Assembly (NCBI GenBank): GCA_026936335.1
Contig: JAPMXV010000061.1
Coordinates: forward strand, 1-64,000
DNA from: Mantamonas sphyraenae
Taxonomy: Eukaryota; CRuMs; Mantamonadidae
Direction of reading: 5' to 3'
DNA length: 64,000 bases
Shown here: positions 42,529-53,900 of the stretch, one piece after another
How positions within the stretch are numbered: position 1 is the stretch's first letter
Layout: every line of letters begins with the position of its first letter
Program-made: the position numbers and the translations under genes
Notes under the pieces: generated by a model
What the model saw: the letters and a program-made list of their open reading frames with translations, nothing else
The model's database searches: none
Told to the model about the DNA's origin: nothing

Positions 42529-43089
42529 GTTCTGAATGCACCTTCTTGGAAAATCTTTTTGCGTTTCATCCTTCTTGCTGTGTTGCTCCTCTTCCTGGTC
42601 CTGCTCTTCCTCCGCCTCTGCGTCTTCCTTCCGCAGGGCTTCTCGCACACGCATGAGAGTGATCCCCAACATGTTGCGTCCGCTGCCATCGCCTCCATCG
42701 CCCCAGTAGCGGTCGTTGCGAGTGTGCTCCACCAGCTTTGCCTCTCCCGTGCCCAGGAGCAGCTTGCGCAGCTGTGCGTACTGGGAAAACTTGGCCAGCA
42801 CCGCAGTATACATAATGTCGTCCTTCACCTCTTCCCAATCACTGCGCAGCTTGTACTTGCGCGTTTGGCCCATCTTCTTTGCCGCTGCACACGACTTGTC
42901 CGCGCGGATTGCCTCCATGTACTCCTCCTCGTCTGGAAACTTCATTGCCTGGAAGTAGTGCTCCGTTGTGGGCCATTCCAGTCCGTCAATTTCAACAGGA
43001 TGTCGCGAAAAGTTGGAAAACTCGCCATACTCGTCCCGTTCCCGGTAGAAGTTGATGGTCTCCTTGCTCGTGCCTGCCTTTGTGCTCAT
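41851..43089 (-). CDS. NADAR (DUF1768, YbiA-like) protein
   Basis: Start at the ATG at 43089 ([20 protein letters not shown]). Residues about 10-165 are a NADAR domain: [20 protein letters not shown], then [28 protein letters not shown] and [16 protein letters not shown], the family's near-end block. Bacterial YbiA acts as an N-glycosidase on reactive riboflavin-pathway intermediates, and other NADAR proteins hydrolyse ADP-ribosylated bases; which reaction applies here is not known. A Glu-rich tail follows the domain. The frame then stays open to 41851, antisense to PSMB4, but that last stretch (below about 42560) looks like chance open sequence in GC-rich DNA: a nearby 3' intron or one-base error probably hides the true stop. 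Confidence 0.75.
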   Translation of the reverse strand: MSTKAGTSKETINFYRERDEYGEFSNFSRHPVEIDGLEWPTTEHYFQAMKFPDEEEYMEAIRADKSCAAAKKMGQTRKYKLRSDWEEVKDDIMYTAVLAKFSQYAQLRKLLLGTGEAKLVEHTRNDRYWGDGGDGSGRNMLGITLMRVREALRKEDAEAEEEQDQEEEQHSKKDETQKDFPRRCIQNLSFHRNLVFRVPQGGLRVNLGVRVDKEVIVPLGVEGKGLADVAGFCVDGDELDLVDGARVAVVHDSHALLDEVGGGLESEVLCPALAQKRQSDVGAVAGGQVLVVKVGTQHGDESQVGLTVVLTTSHDHRVPQWVLLVASLVHHARQPLLQLLGCLCDPVVQAVFVDAVAGPRTCCELRVSESMCLYRLYAGQGVRFCSPARKPTPSDPASPSGAESPSSRRCIQ

Positions 43090-43731
43090 GGTTCTTTCGG
43101 TCCGTTCGATTCCTCGTTGGTTGAGTGCTGTGTTCGAGTCGTGAATTGCTGGTCCCCTCAGCGCACAGCGATCGGCCTCCCAACCTGAACATCCCCCGTT
43201 TCCACCATATCTGGCTCAGATTCCACGGCTGTTCTCGTAGAGGTGTCACAGGAGAGCGAGGAGGAGCTGGAGCGCACTCGCACGTTGTTCACGGCGTACG
43301 CGGAGGAGCTTGCTGAGGCGACGGGGATTGATCTGCAGTTCCAGAGTTTCGAGCAAGAGCTCAAAGACCTGAGCATGTACAGCAAGGCAAAGGACGGCGT
43401 GGTATTGTTTGCCCGTCTGCATGACCAAGATGCAGGCATTGTCGCGCTCAAGGACATCACCAAACCGGCAGAAGCGGAGAAAGACATGCGCGTTTGCGAG
43501 ATGAAGCGCCTCTTTGTTGCGCCTGCAGGCAGGCGCAAGGGCGTGGGTCGCACGCTGGCCACAGAACTCATTCAACAGGCCCGTTCGCTGGGCTACACGC
43601 ACATGCGACTGGACACTGTGTCTCGGCTCAAGGCCGCGCTCGCCCTGTACACTGACCTTGGCTTCCAGGAATGCTCCGCCTACGTGCACAACCCCATTGA
43701 AGACGTCATTTTTATGGAATTGGCCCTGTGA
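43088..43731 (+). CDS. GNAT-family N-acetyltransferase
   Basis: The conserved protein reads from about 43252 to 43731: FTAYAEELAEATGIDLQF, then a beta-hairpin, CEMKRLFVAPAGRRKGVGRT (acetyl-CoA loop with R-[RK]-X-G-X-G), LGYTHMRLDT, ALYTDLGFQE and a short tail ending FMELAL. This is a general GNAT fold; the spacing is of the type common in bacterial and fungal acetyltransferases, and the substrate cannot be told. There is no in-frame ATG before an upstream stop at 43186. A plausible solution is a 12-nt first exon (ATGGTTCTTTCG at 43088, donor GTCCGT) joined to 43252 after CACAG. That start codon would share the palindrome CATG with the minus-strand NADAR start. About 163 residues on that model. 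Confidence 0.72.
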
Positions 43732-43970
43732 GGGCTAACATGTGCTGCACTGGCACCAATAAACGCTGGAAGTCCACCAAACACCCAGCTTTGCCATGCT
43801 CTTTTGCCCAGCGTGCTTCCCCATCTCAACCCCCTGTACCACTGCTCTGTCCACTGCTCCACTGCTCCACTGCGTGCGCCACGATGTGTGCCACGCTGAC
43901 GTCATGAGCAGAATGGCGGACCTGCGCGCAGGGGCCCAATCCCGCCGTCGCAGCCCAAGCATCCGACAAC

Positions 43971-44447
43971 ATGTCGAGCCGTGTCACACGTAAACAACTG
44001 GCCATCTCACAGGCTCTGGCCAACTCCCAGGACGTGGAGAGTCTGATTGCCCCGAGCAAGGATTTGGACGAAATCGACGTCAAGATCCGCAAAATGCAAC
44101 TCAGCCAAATCTCCCCGAGCAACCCGTGCACTGTGTGCCGTTGCACTGCCCGCCACTCCCGCCACTGCCCGCTTAAGAACCAAAAGCGTTATATCAAGAA
44201 GGCGGAGCGCCAGCGCATGGAGGAACGCTTGTGCAAGGCCTCTTCTGTGTCGTCCGGAGACACCGCCGACGACCGTTCCTTCTCCACCATCAGCAGCGTG
44301 GGCATTGGCATCCACGATGTGCCTTCCCGCCTCGATCGCAAGCGCAATCTGCGCAAGGTACGTCCATGGCCGGTTTGTCCTCTTCACATCATCGCTTCCT
44401 TCTCGCGGAGCCCGCCTGCCTTTGGCGCGGTCCGCGTCGAAAAATAG
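43971..44447 (+). CDS. Cys/His-containing protein, possible SAP30 N-terminal half
   Basis: Starts at the ATG at 43971 (MSSRVTRKQLAISQALANSQ). After about 45 residues there is a Cys/His cluster, PCTVCRCTARHSRHCPLK, then a strongly basic helix and a Ser-rich region. The unspliced frame ends at 44447, but a perfect GTACGT donor lies at 44358, in phase with the exon at 44975. If spliced, the two parts form one 251-residue protein with an N-terminal zinc-binding-like region and a C-terminal SAP30 Sin3-binding domain, which is the order known from SAP30. The intron would be 617 nt, the longest here. I list the two parts separately because the second part starts with its own ATG; on sequence alone the choice is about even. 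Confidence 0.55.
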   Translation: MSSRVTRKQLAISQALANSQDVESLIAPSKDLDEIDVKIRKMQLSQISPSNPCTVCRCTARHSRHCPLKNQKRYIKKAERQRMEERLCKASSVSSGDTADDRSFSTISSVGIGIHDVPSRLDRKRNLRKVRPWPVCPLHIIASFSRSPPAFGAVRVEK

Positions 44448-44974
44448 CGCATTGCCTTCCGAAAACTCGAACACGCGGGCCGCAATCGCCCCGCTGCCTT
44501 CCTGTATCCCTGCCTGCCGCCCTCATGCATCCGTGTATCTTTATAGCCCATGCGACTGTGTATGGCCGCCATCTGCATGCCTGTATCCCTCGGGGTGGCT
44601 GTCCACGCGGCTGCGTGTTGCGAGTTCCGCCGATTTTTGCCAAAATACGCTTTTGCCACCGCCCGCCAGCCCGCTGGCCTTACCCACGGCGTTTCCGCGC
44701 CAGGCACTCGCGCACTTTTTGCATGCCTGCACTACCCGCCGCCTGTATGCCCGCGTGCACCGCTACCGCATGCCAATCCCGTCCCAGGGTACTTTGTGCA
44801 CTCGCTAGCTGTGTCCGCAGCATGTCCGGCCAAGAAAGTTTTCGGAGTTCGGAGTTCGGAGTTTTTCGCGCGACGCCGCCAAGCAAGGTTCCTCGCGCAA
44901 CGCGTTTCTGCACGCCCCGCTCACATCGCTGTTCCCTCGCACCTCCTCGCACACACACACACACACACACACAG
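44448..44974. other. Intron or intergenic region with CA repeat
   Basis: Either the intron of a single SAP30-like gene (44358-44974) or a spacer between two genes. It ends in a pure CA tract at about 44950-44973 that runs straight into a CAG acceptor before ATGGCT. A TTTATAG element lies at about 44536-44544. Nothing else is recognisable. Confidence 0.5.
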
Positions 44975-45343
44975 ATGGCTGAGCAACACCTGAACAAGGT
45001 CGCCTCGCCTTTTGCCAAGCGCCCTGGCCTCTCCCTCGAGCAGGTCGCAAAGACTTTGTCGCAAACCACGCGATTCAACGTCGCTGCCCCAAGCTCCCCG
45101 GCAAGCTCCGTCAGCTCCGTCGCATCTTCCTCCGACGGAGGTTCCGACCCGCGTGTCGACTTTGCCTGCCTTAGCATGGACTCGCTGCGCAAATACCAGC
45201 ACGCCTTTTGCCTGAACCTCGACGACGAGCCCTACCTGCCTGTCGACGCCATGGTCGAGCGTACCCACGCTCACTTTGCTCAAATGCAGGTCGACGAACG
45301 CGCAACCATCGCCAACTTCCTTCAGCGCTGCTCCCGCTTCTGA
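44975..45343 (+). CDS. SAP30-like Sin3-binding domain protein
   Basis: 122 residues if started at the ATG at 44975 (MAEQHLNKVASPFAKRPGLS). The C-terminal 55 residues carry the SAP30 Sin3-binding pattern: LSMDSLRKYQHAF (Leu-X2-Tyr), a hydrophobic turn with LPVDAMVERTHAHF, then QMQVDERATIANFLQRC. SAP30 bridges the Sin3-HDAC corepressor to other factors. The N-terminal 60 residues are Ser-rich and simple. The exon begins right after a CAG at the end of a CA tract, so it may instead be the last exon of the gene at 43971. The domain call is moderate: the pattern is short. Confidence 0.55.
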   Translation: MAEQHLNKVASPFAKRPGLSLEQVAKTLSQTTRFNVAAPSSPASSVSSVASSSDGGSDPRVDFACLSMDSLRKYQHAFCLNLDDEPYLPVDAMVERTHAHFAQMQVDERATIANFLQRCSRF

Positions 45344-45797
45344 ATGCTCGCCTTCGACCTGCTGCCACGCGAATACGAGCTCGCCCGCTCGTGGAACGCG
45401 CCGCAAAGCATCGCCCAGCCCATGGGATGTTAGCAAGCTGGTGGCTGCATGGCGCGTGTGGTAGTGATCTTGCCTCTTGCGAGGCAATCACACACACGTT
45501 TTGCCGTTTGCCCAGACCCCGGCTGCACATCCTCAGCAACCTGTCGTTTTGTCTGTGCTGGCTTCATCGATCGCCTGCCCTTCATTCCGACCTGCTCCAT
45601 GCGCTGGCAACCCTGCATTTTGTGGTTGCGAGCCACGAGCCCAAACTCGTGTCGCGATTCCTCATGAAAAATCACCTGTCATTTCCTCGTCCACATTTGC
45701 AATTCTCCCATGCACACCACGTGTCTGTTTCGATTTCCATGTGACACACATCCATTGCGTCTCTCTTGCTCTGCCTCATCCTGGCCAAACCAAAAGG
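45344..45797. other. Intergenic region before MNS1
   Basis: 454 bp between the SAP30-like gene and the MNS1-like gene; it should contain the terminator of the first and the promoter of the second. No conserved coding sequence or repeat is apparent. It ends in GGATG at the start codon of MNS1. Confidence 0.5.
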
Positions 45798-47758
45798 ATG
45801 GTGCGTTCTTCGCCAACCGCTGCACACACAGCCCCCTCACACACGCTCACACCTCGCTCCCTGGACGCAATCCATCCCTGTCTTGCCTCACGACACCCAC
45901 AGCACACGACCAGGGCCGTCTACGAGCGTCGTCAGCGTGAAGAACGCCGTCTGAATGACTTTAACCAACAGTTGAGCGGGCGCGTTCAGCGCGACCGTGT
46001 CCTCGAGGCAAACTTCCAGTCCGACCAGCGTGTCGAGAACATGCGTCGCCAGCGCCAGCGACTCGAAATCGAAGAGACCCTTATGCAGGAGCAAGCCATG
46101 CAGCAGGTTCGTTGTCTCCCCACCCAGCCTCGCCCCGGCCCCCGCCCAATTCCACCCGCACAACGGAAAACGACCGTTGCCCGCGCCCGCTAGCCCTGTG
46201 TGTTCGCCCCGCACAGCACCCTATCGACGCCCTGTGCCTCCTTCCACACGCCCTATCTACCTGTGGCACATTCTGCACACATCCATGGCTCTTGCGAGTC
46301 TGTTTGTGCCTGCCTTGCCCCCTGGGTGTCGTGGTGCAAAATCGCGCTCGCGCATCAGCTCCGTCTTTCCCTCGCCGATGGCCCACACCCATCCACGTTC
46401 ACCACACCCTCTCATTTGCATTACGCCTCATGTAACCCGGTCACATCACACACACTCACACACTGCGCGTGGCCTCTCACCCACAAACACAGGCTCTGGA
46501 AGATCAGGAGAAAGAGCGCAAGCGCAAACAACGCGAGAAAGTCCTCAACCAAGAGATTGAGCGCAGGCAAAAGGAGAAACTGCGTGAGGAAAAGATGCGC
46601 CAGCTGGTGTGCGAGCAATCGGATGAACTGAAACAGCTTCAGGCTCGCCTCAAGGATGCCTACGTCAACAAGGAACGCGCCGCGCAGCGTGCAGAGCTGT
46701 CCATGCGAGGCAGCAAGGAGAAGGCTCTGGACGCAGAGTTGGAACGCATTGCACAGGAGGAGGATCGCAAGTACAGAGAGGAGCAGGAGCGCCGCAAGGA
46801 GGCCTTGGTGCAAAACGCCCTCGAGGCCCGTGCACAGCTGGAAATGCAGATGGAGGAAAAGGAACGTCTGATCCAGGAGGAGCTTGCACGCAAGGAAGAA
46901 GAGCGCAGGCAAGTGGACGAGGTTGTGCGCAAGATTCAGGAGGAGGACGAGGCCGAAGTTCAGGCCAAGGAGGAAGCCCGCCTGGCACACCAGCGTTACG
47001 TGCGCGAATATCTGCAGGAGCGCGAACAGCTCAAGGAGGAGGAAGAAAAGCAGAAGGAGGAAGAGGAACGCCAGATCCAGGAGTTTGCCAAGCAGGTGGA
47101 GCAGCGCCGCGCAGAACGCGCAAAGTACGAGAAGGAGCTCAAGGAATCCAAGCTGCGCAAGCAAGCCTACGTGGCCTATGTGCTGGAAGAAAAGACAAAA
47201 CAGCAGCAGGAGCTGGAAGACTTGCGCATGGAACTGGCCCTGGAAGAGGCCGAGTATCGCGCCATGGAGCGCGAGCGTGCGCGCCGCGAACGTGTGGCCA
47301 AGGACCGCGAAGAGATGCGCAAGTTCAACGAGCGCATGCTGCGCGAGAAGGAGGAGCAGGCCAAGCGCGAGAAGGAGGAGGACGACCGCTTCCGTGAGGA
47401 AATGATGGCCAAGTTTGCAGAGGATGCTCGTATGGAGCAGCTTTCGGACCAGAAGCGCCGCATGAAGGCCATCGAACACAGGCGTGCCGTGCAGAAGCTT
47501 ATCGACGAGCGCCAGGCCAAGCGCGAGGCCGCCAAGCAGGCCGAGCTCGAGGAGTTCCGCCGCCAACAGGAGGAGGAGGAGTGGAAGCAGCGCATCATCG
47601 AGGAAGAGCGCCAGCGCATCCTTGCCGAACATGTGGCCGAGGTCGCCGATTATCTGCCCAAGGGTGTCCTCAAGTCCGACGAGGACCTCGCTCTGTTTGA
47701 CGACCGTGTCCAGCAGAAGCTCACGCGCCGAGTCGACGAGGACGTCTATTTCGGATGA
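45798..47758 (+). CDS. MNS1: MNS1-like axonemal protein
   Basis: Exon 1 is only the ATG (45798-45800), followed by a GTGCGT donor; exon 2 is 45903-46106 and exon 3 46493-47758 (second intron GTTCGT...ACAG, 386 nt), 490 residues. Almost the whole protein is a continuous, charged coiled coil of Glu/Arg/Lys. The end reads EEERQRILAEHVAEVADYLP then KGVLKSDED, the signature of meiosis-specific nuclear structural protein 1. Length (about 495 in animals) also matches. MNS1 is a microtubule inner protein of motile cilia doublets, so its presence argues that the organism builds flagella. The neighbour at 47942 is another large coiled-coil protein, which may point to a flagellar cluster. Confidence 0.86.
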
Positions 47759-47800
47759 CGATTGTCGGTGCAGAGGCAGCAACCACAGGCACAGACACAC

Positions 47801-47803
47801 ACA

Positions 47804-47836
<33 letters not shown>
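47801..47836. repeat. CA dinucleotide repeat
   Basis: Near-pure ACACAC tract between MNS1 and the giant coiled-coil gene. Similar CA tracts occur at 44950-44973, and a TG tract at about 55962-55982 follows the giant gene. Confidence 0.92.
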
Positions 47837-47837
<1 letters not shown>

Positions 47838-47941
47838 ACGTATTTGCACAGGCACACACGCACACATGGCTGGGAAGTGCGACGGGTGCGCCAAAGAAAA
47901 CACTTTTCATCCAAACAACCCACCCGTTTCAGCACCCTGGG

Positions 47942-50900
47942 ATGAGCACAAACTTTGTCAACTCGTCCTCTCAGTACGTTGCAGGTGCCCCGTCCTCGGG
48001 TAGCACCAGCAGCGGGCGGGCATACGGGGAAACGGAGGCTTCCAAGCGCAAGCGCCGCGAGCTGCCTCCGCCGCCCAAGATGGACGACATCGATGTGGCA
48101 CACAACTTGCTGTTTGGCAATCCACGCGCGGCGCAGACGGGCATGGCCACACAAGCCACAGGCACAGGCCATGCCACGGACAGGCCAAAGACGCTGGAAG
48201 AACTTCTCAACGAGGACGACGGCGACATGGACCTCGAGTACGACTCGGACGACGAACAGCTCATGGATCTGCATCGTCTCCTACGCGGTCGGCAGGGCCT
48301 GGACATCCAAAGCGTGATGGAGCGAGAAAACCAGCTGATGCTCAGCGAGGAACGGCTGGAGGCCATCCGCGAACACTACGCACAGATCTCCCAAGTGTCC
48401 GAGCGCCTCATCTCCATTGTTGGCGACATCGAACCCATCGAGCGCGACGAGTATGCTGAGTTTGATGTTCACAAGGCCGACTTTATGGAGAATGTGGGGC
48501 GGCACGTCGCCTCGGACCTGCTCAACGGCCTCCGCACAGAAAACCTTCAGTCGGACCTGTGGGACCTCCACGACTTTTTCGAACGCGCCCAGGACCGAGC
48601 CATCAGTGATCCCATTGAGGACGAGGTGGAAAAGACCGTCGAGATGGCCGAGAAGATGGACAACCAGCTGGACTTCTTCTTCAAGACGGCCCAGAGTCAA
48701 CGACGCGAGGAACACAGCAACGTCCTCGACGTGTGGAGCCAGCTGCACTCGGCCCATCAAATGCTCACAGAGAAGCAGCAGAAGGAGCTTGAGGAGTACC
48801 AGCGCAAGCTGAAGAACGCACGCGACCACGACGTGAAAACGTAAGAGCCAGCCTCCCATCCAGCCCTGCCAGCCCTTTGTTTCCGCGGCCCGTTGCACTG
48901 CAGACACGCCCTTCCACCGCGCACACGATGGACCCAGTCCTACTTTACGGCATGCATGCGCACTGAGGCGTGTGTGGTGATGTCCATGTGCCCTGCATAC
49001 ACCTCCAGCGCGCTTGCAGTCGAGCGTGGTGACCGTTGCTCACACCACAATCCCACCCTCCCCCCCCCGTGCACGTCCCGCAGCCGACGCAAACACCCGC
49101 GCGATTCCGCAGCAGGCAGCGAACGTGCTCTAGTGAAGAAGCTGCAGGACAGGGACAACGAGATCGAGGTGCTCAAGGGCCAGGTGGCAGAACTCGAACA
49201 GCAGATGAACGCGAAGCAGCGAGAGTTTACGGAGCAGGTGCGCTTCCTCAAGAGCCAGCTCATCAACGAGTCGGTGGCCAGCACCACAAATGGACTCCAG
49301 GGCGCTGAAACCCTCACGCCCATGGAACGTCTCAAGCTGGAACACCAACACTCGCAGGAAAAGATCAAGTCCCTGGAGGAGAAGCTCACGTCTGCCCAGC
49401 AGCAGGTGTTTTCCCTCTCCTCCCTCCTGCAAGCCATCCCAGATGTGTCCAGGGATGGTTCTGGCGATGGGCCTGCGCAGGCGATGCTCTCTCGCATGGT
49501 GGATATGCAAAAGCAGCGCAACGATTTCGAGGCTCAGTTGCGCGAAGACATCGAGCGCGAGTTTAACCGGAAGTTGCAAAAGGTCAGCGACCGTCTCTCG
49601 CAGCAGTGGGAGTCACGTGTGGAGCAGGCTATTGAGCTGGAGGATTCTATGCAGGAAGCCAACCAGTTCCTCACCGACCAGCTTGCGCAAACACGCGCAG
49701 CGCTGGAGGAAGCCACCGACGAGCTGAATGGCCTGAAGCGCTCGCAGCGCAGCCGCCAAAAGTGGGGCAACACGCTGCGCCAGCTGAATGTCCATCCCGC
49801 CGAGTCGCCGACACGCAAAAAGACGCCCACCAACGTGCGCAAACTGAAGCAAAACCAGCGCTCGCCCTCCAGCCTCAAGTCCATGCGCTCGCCAAGCATG
49901 GCAGCCGACGTGCTGGCAGAGATTGAGCGGGAAGAGAGCATGAGTGCAGACGGTGCATCGGGAGCCACGGGCACACCGACACCTCCGCCCACCCTGTCTA
50001 GCATGAACAACGACCAGCTGGTGCGCCACATGATGCTGCAGTTTGAAGAACCCGAGAACCAGCTCAACTTGACCTTCCTTGAGTTTGCAGACACTGTGGA
50101 AAGCATCCAGGAGCGCGAACGGGAGTGGAACGAGACGCGCGAGATGCACGACGAGCTGGACGGACTGTTCAAGCAGGTGGAAACTCGTTACAACGACGAA
50201 AAGGAGACGCTCGCCGAGTTGAAGAAGGACATGGAGGCAAGCGTGGCGTCGCGCAAGACCATGCAGAGGCAGAGCAGCAAGCGGTCGCTTCCGGACACCA
50301 CGGACGACGAAGTGGTCGGCATGCTGACACGCGAGATGAACGAAGCAGCAGCAGACTTTGCAGAAGTCAAGGAGGTGATGGAGAAGGAGAGGAAGGACGT
50401 TCGTTCGGCCTCCAACCAGTGCACATTCCTGCACGACAAGATGGTGCAGAACCGAGCCCAAGTCAAGTCCATGCGTCTGCAGTGGGACGAAAACCAGCGC
50501 AGCTTCCGCGCACAGGTCGACAAGCTCATCCTCACACACAAGATCACGGAGGCGCAGCTGAGTGTGAGCACAGCCAACCTGCAGGAGGATCTGCAGAGCA
50601 CGCTGAACAAAACCCTGAACAGCTTGGAATCGTTGCGAGACAACAAGCTGAAGCAACTGAAGGAGCTCAACGACAAGGCACGCGGCCTGCATGGACGCAT
50701 GATGATGATGCGCAACGACTACGAAGCGGCACACACGACGCTGCGTGCAGGAACCGAGCGCATGCGCGCGCGCCTGCAACTGTACCTGACGACACGCGGC
50801 AAGCACTTGGACCGCTTGCGCGAGTTGAAGAAAGACCAAGAGGTGCAGCGACAGAAGCTGGAGGAAGCCAGCCAGAAGAAACTGGAAGAGCGTGCTGTGG

Positions 50901-53900
50901 AGACGGAGGCCAAGATGGAGGCGCGCAAGAAGCACTTGAAGGGCATCTGGACAAACACCACGCGCGGAATCATGACCAATCTGCGCAAGGTGGAGCACGA
51001 AAAGATGAAGGAGATGCAGAAGCGCGTGAGCGAGCTTGAGGAGAAGCTGGCGGCTGAAGAGGCGGCCAAGGCACGCGAGATCGAAGAGATCAAGGTGGAA
51101 ATGCGCCAGGAGCTGGAGGCGCAGCAGCAGCAAATGCGCGACATCTGGGAGCAGAAGCAAGACACGATCAACCAGGAGTATGCGGAAAAGATGACGCTTG
51201 TGGAGAACCAGAAGAAAGCTGTGTTGCATCAGCAAAACGTGCTGCGCACGTCGACAAAGTCGCGGCGCAACACAGAGCAGAGCAGATACAACGAGATGGA
51301 AAGCAAGCTGCGGGAGCTGGAAAAAGCACTGGAGGGTGTGGTGACTGAGAAGCAGGAGCACGAGCATTCGCTGAAGAAGGAGCTGGACAAAACAAAGCTG
51401 GATGCGGAGAAGCAAATCGAACGCATGGAGAAGCAGAAGCGCGCAGAGATCGCGGAGCTGCACCTGCAACGCATGAAGGAGGTGGACAGCGTGCGGGAAC
51501 AACACATGGCGGACCTGGAAACGGAAAAGGCGCGGTACGAGAACGAGATGGCGCAGAAGGAGGAGGAGCACAAGCACCGCATGGCAGAAGCGGAGCAGCT
51601 GATGCAGCGGGAGCTGGAAGCATACGAAGAAGAACTGCAGAGCCAGATGGAAGACAAGCTGAAGGGAAGCTGGAACGACATGCACAAGCGCTACAAGCAG
51701 GACAAAGACAAGCTGGCGGAGCAGCTCGCGGCAATGGAGGCCAAACAGGAGGAAGAACTGCAGGAGAGGCGGGAGCAGCTTGAACGCGAGATGGAGACGC
51801 GCAAGCTGGCGGAAGAGGCAAAGCTGGCGACAAAGGAAGGGAAACTGGCTGCAGAATTTGCCGAGAAGGAAAAGGAGCTTGCAGCACGCATTGCAGAGAT
51901 GGAGGCAAACGAGGCAGCGCTGGAATCGCAGCAGAAGGAGCTTGAGCACATGAAACGTGAGTTGCAGGAGCGCCATCGCTTGGGGATGGAAGTGGTCGCC
52001 CCCGTGCAGCCTGCACACGCCGAGGCACTGGGAACAGGGATTCCACACATGGGCGGCACGGGTGGAGCTCCTTTGCAGCCTGGCGCAGCAGGGGCGGGAG
52101 CACGCGGCGTGGGAGGAGGCGAGCTGGGCACGGGCAGAACGGCGTTTTCGCAGATCAACGGCGCCGGCAAGCGAGGAAGCAGCCGCAACGGACGCCAAGA
52201 GGCGTCGCCACGCGTGGAGAACCCGCCGAGCATCTCTACAAGTGGGTTTGGCGTGCGCGAGCGCGAAGAGGCGTTTGGCACGATGGATTCGCACGTAGTG
52301 GAGGGCCAGCGTGCACTGGAAGGCCAGAGTGCAAGCGGCAAAGACGGCACGGAGCAGCGGCGGACGATCAATCGGCCTCGAAGCAAGAGCGGACGCCTGC
52401 ACACGGGCTCGCCGTCACTGAAGCTCCCGACTCCCGAGCGAAGTGCACCCAGCAATGCCAACTACAGGGTGGACGACGAACGCACGCTGCAAGAGGGTGC
52501 ATTTGTTGTGAGCCGATCACCGCGTACGCCGCGCAACGGCGCAGGCGTGGGCGTGTCCGGCGTAGGCAGTGTTGCAGATTTACAGGATGGCCACGAAGTC
52601 AATGTGCTGGTGCTGGACAGCTCGGCAAGGGAGAATGGCCAGAAGGCGCAGCAACAAGCGGCCAAGGCGACAGTGGAATCGACGCAAGTCCCTACGCAGG
52701 CCGAACCTGCCCAGGCATCCTCCTCTTCCTCCACTTCGTCCAGGCGGACACAGGTGGCGACGCGCAAGCAGGCATACGGAGCCGAGACGGCAGCCAAGGC
52801 GAGCAAGAAGCGTGCACATGCGCTTGCGCAGCAGATTGTGGAGAACGAAAAGGAGATGAGCACGTTGGAGCAGATCAACGCCAAGGTGGCCGAAGAGTAC
52901 GACGAACTGTACAAACAGCTGCAGGAGAAGGAAGCAGAGCTGCAAAACAAGAAACGAGAAAAGGTGGCGCTGTCAAGATCCAAGCCACGTACAGGGGCCA
53001 TGTCAAGAGGCTGCTGTTCAACAAAAAGACAGAGCTGCGTCGGTTGGAGCGTGACATCGAAAAGATCCAATCGTCAAACGACTTTTCGATGGAGAAACTC
53101 AAGGCGGAGCTGAAGCAGACGGAGGCACGCGTGGATCGCATGCGTAAGGAGCAGGAAGCTGCACAGGACATCCAACGCGTGTACCGCGGACACAAGACGC
53201 GTGAGCTTACAACACGGTTGGCGCAGATGCGGGAGCTGGAAGAAGCGGAACGTTTGCGACAGCAGGAGATGCTGGAAGCAGATCGTGCTGCGTATGCAGA
53301 GTTGCAACGGATGGTGCGTGAGGTGGAGGGCGAGCAACAGGCACGGCGGGAGGCCAACGGGGCAGCGACAACAATCCAGAGGGTGTATCGTGGACGTCGC
53401 GACAGAGAATTGTCGAAGCAGCTGCGAGACTCGTCGCAGGAAGTGGTGATCGGAGGACGCAACGTGCGTGCCAACGAAGCCGGGAGCCTGCGACGTGCAG
53501 CGTCGAGCAGCGAGCGTTTGGACAAGGCGTTGGGCAGCATGACGGTGGACGAGCTGCGGCAGGAGGCACAACAGCGAGCCAACAAACGCAAGGAGAAGCA
53601 GGAAAAGGACCAAGCGGCAACGCGTATCCAGAGTGCGTTCCGAGGCTCGAGCGTGCGCAAGAAGACGAAAGGCAGCATGAGCAGCAGCCGACAGAAGCGC
53701 CTGGAGGCGTACGGGCGCGTGAACAAGAAGAAGCAAACGAGTGCACGCGAAAAGGCACGCCAAACCGAAGAGGAGCTGCGCAGGCGCATTGAAATGGAGG
53801 AGCAGGCACGCGCTGAGCTGGCGGAACAGCGCAGAACCATCCAACGGGAACGAGACCGTGAACTTCGCGCACTGAAGAATGCCACAGCACGCACGGCGCG

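Noticed and set aside
43243-43731. Start of the GNAT gene at 43243
   Set aside because: That codon is GTG and the frame has no ATG before an upstream stop; an upstream exon is needed.
44950-44973. CA tract as a telomere-like or regulatory repeat
   Set aside because: It is a simple dinucleotide repeat like those at 47801 and (as TG) 55962.
46421-48274. 617-residue minus-strand frame antisense to MNS1
   Set aside because: Same reason: poly-Leu antisense shadow of Glu/Lys-rich coding sequence, while MNS1 on the plus strand is clearly conserved.
49613-52402. 929-residue open frame on the minus strand, antisense to the giant IQ gene
   Set aside because: It mirrors codon bias of a GC-rich coiled coil, has Leu/Cys/His-rich composition typical of antisense, and carries no conserved motif.
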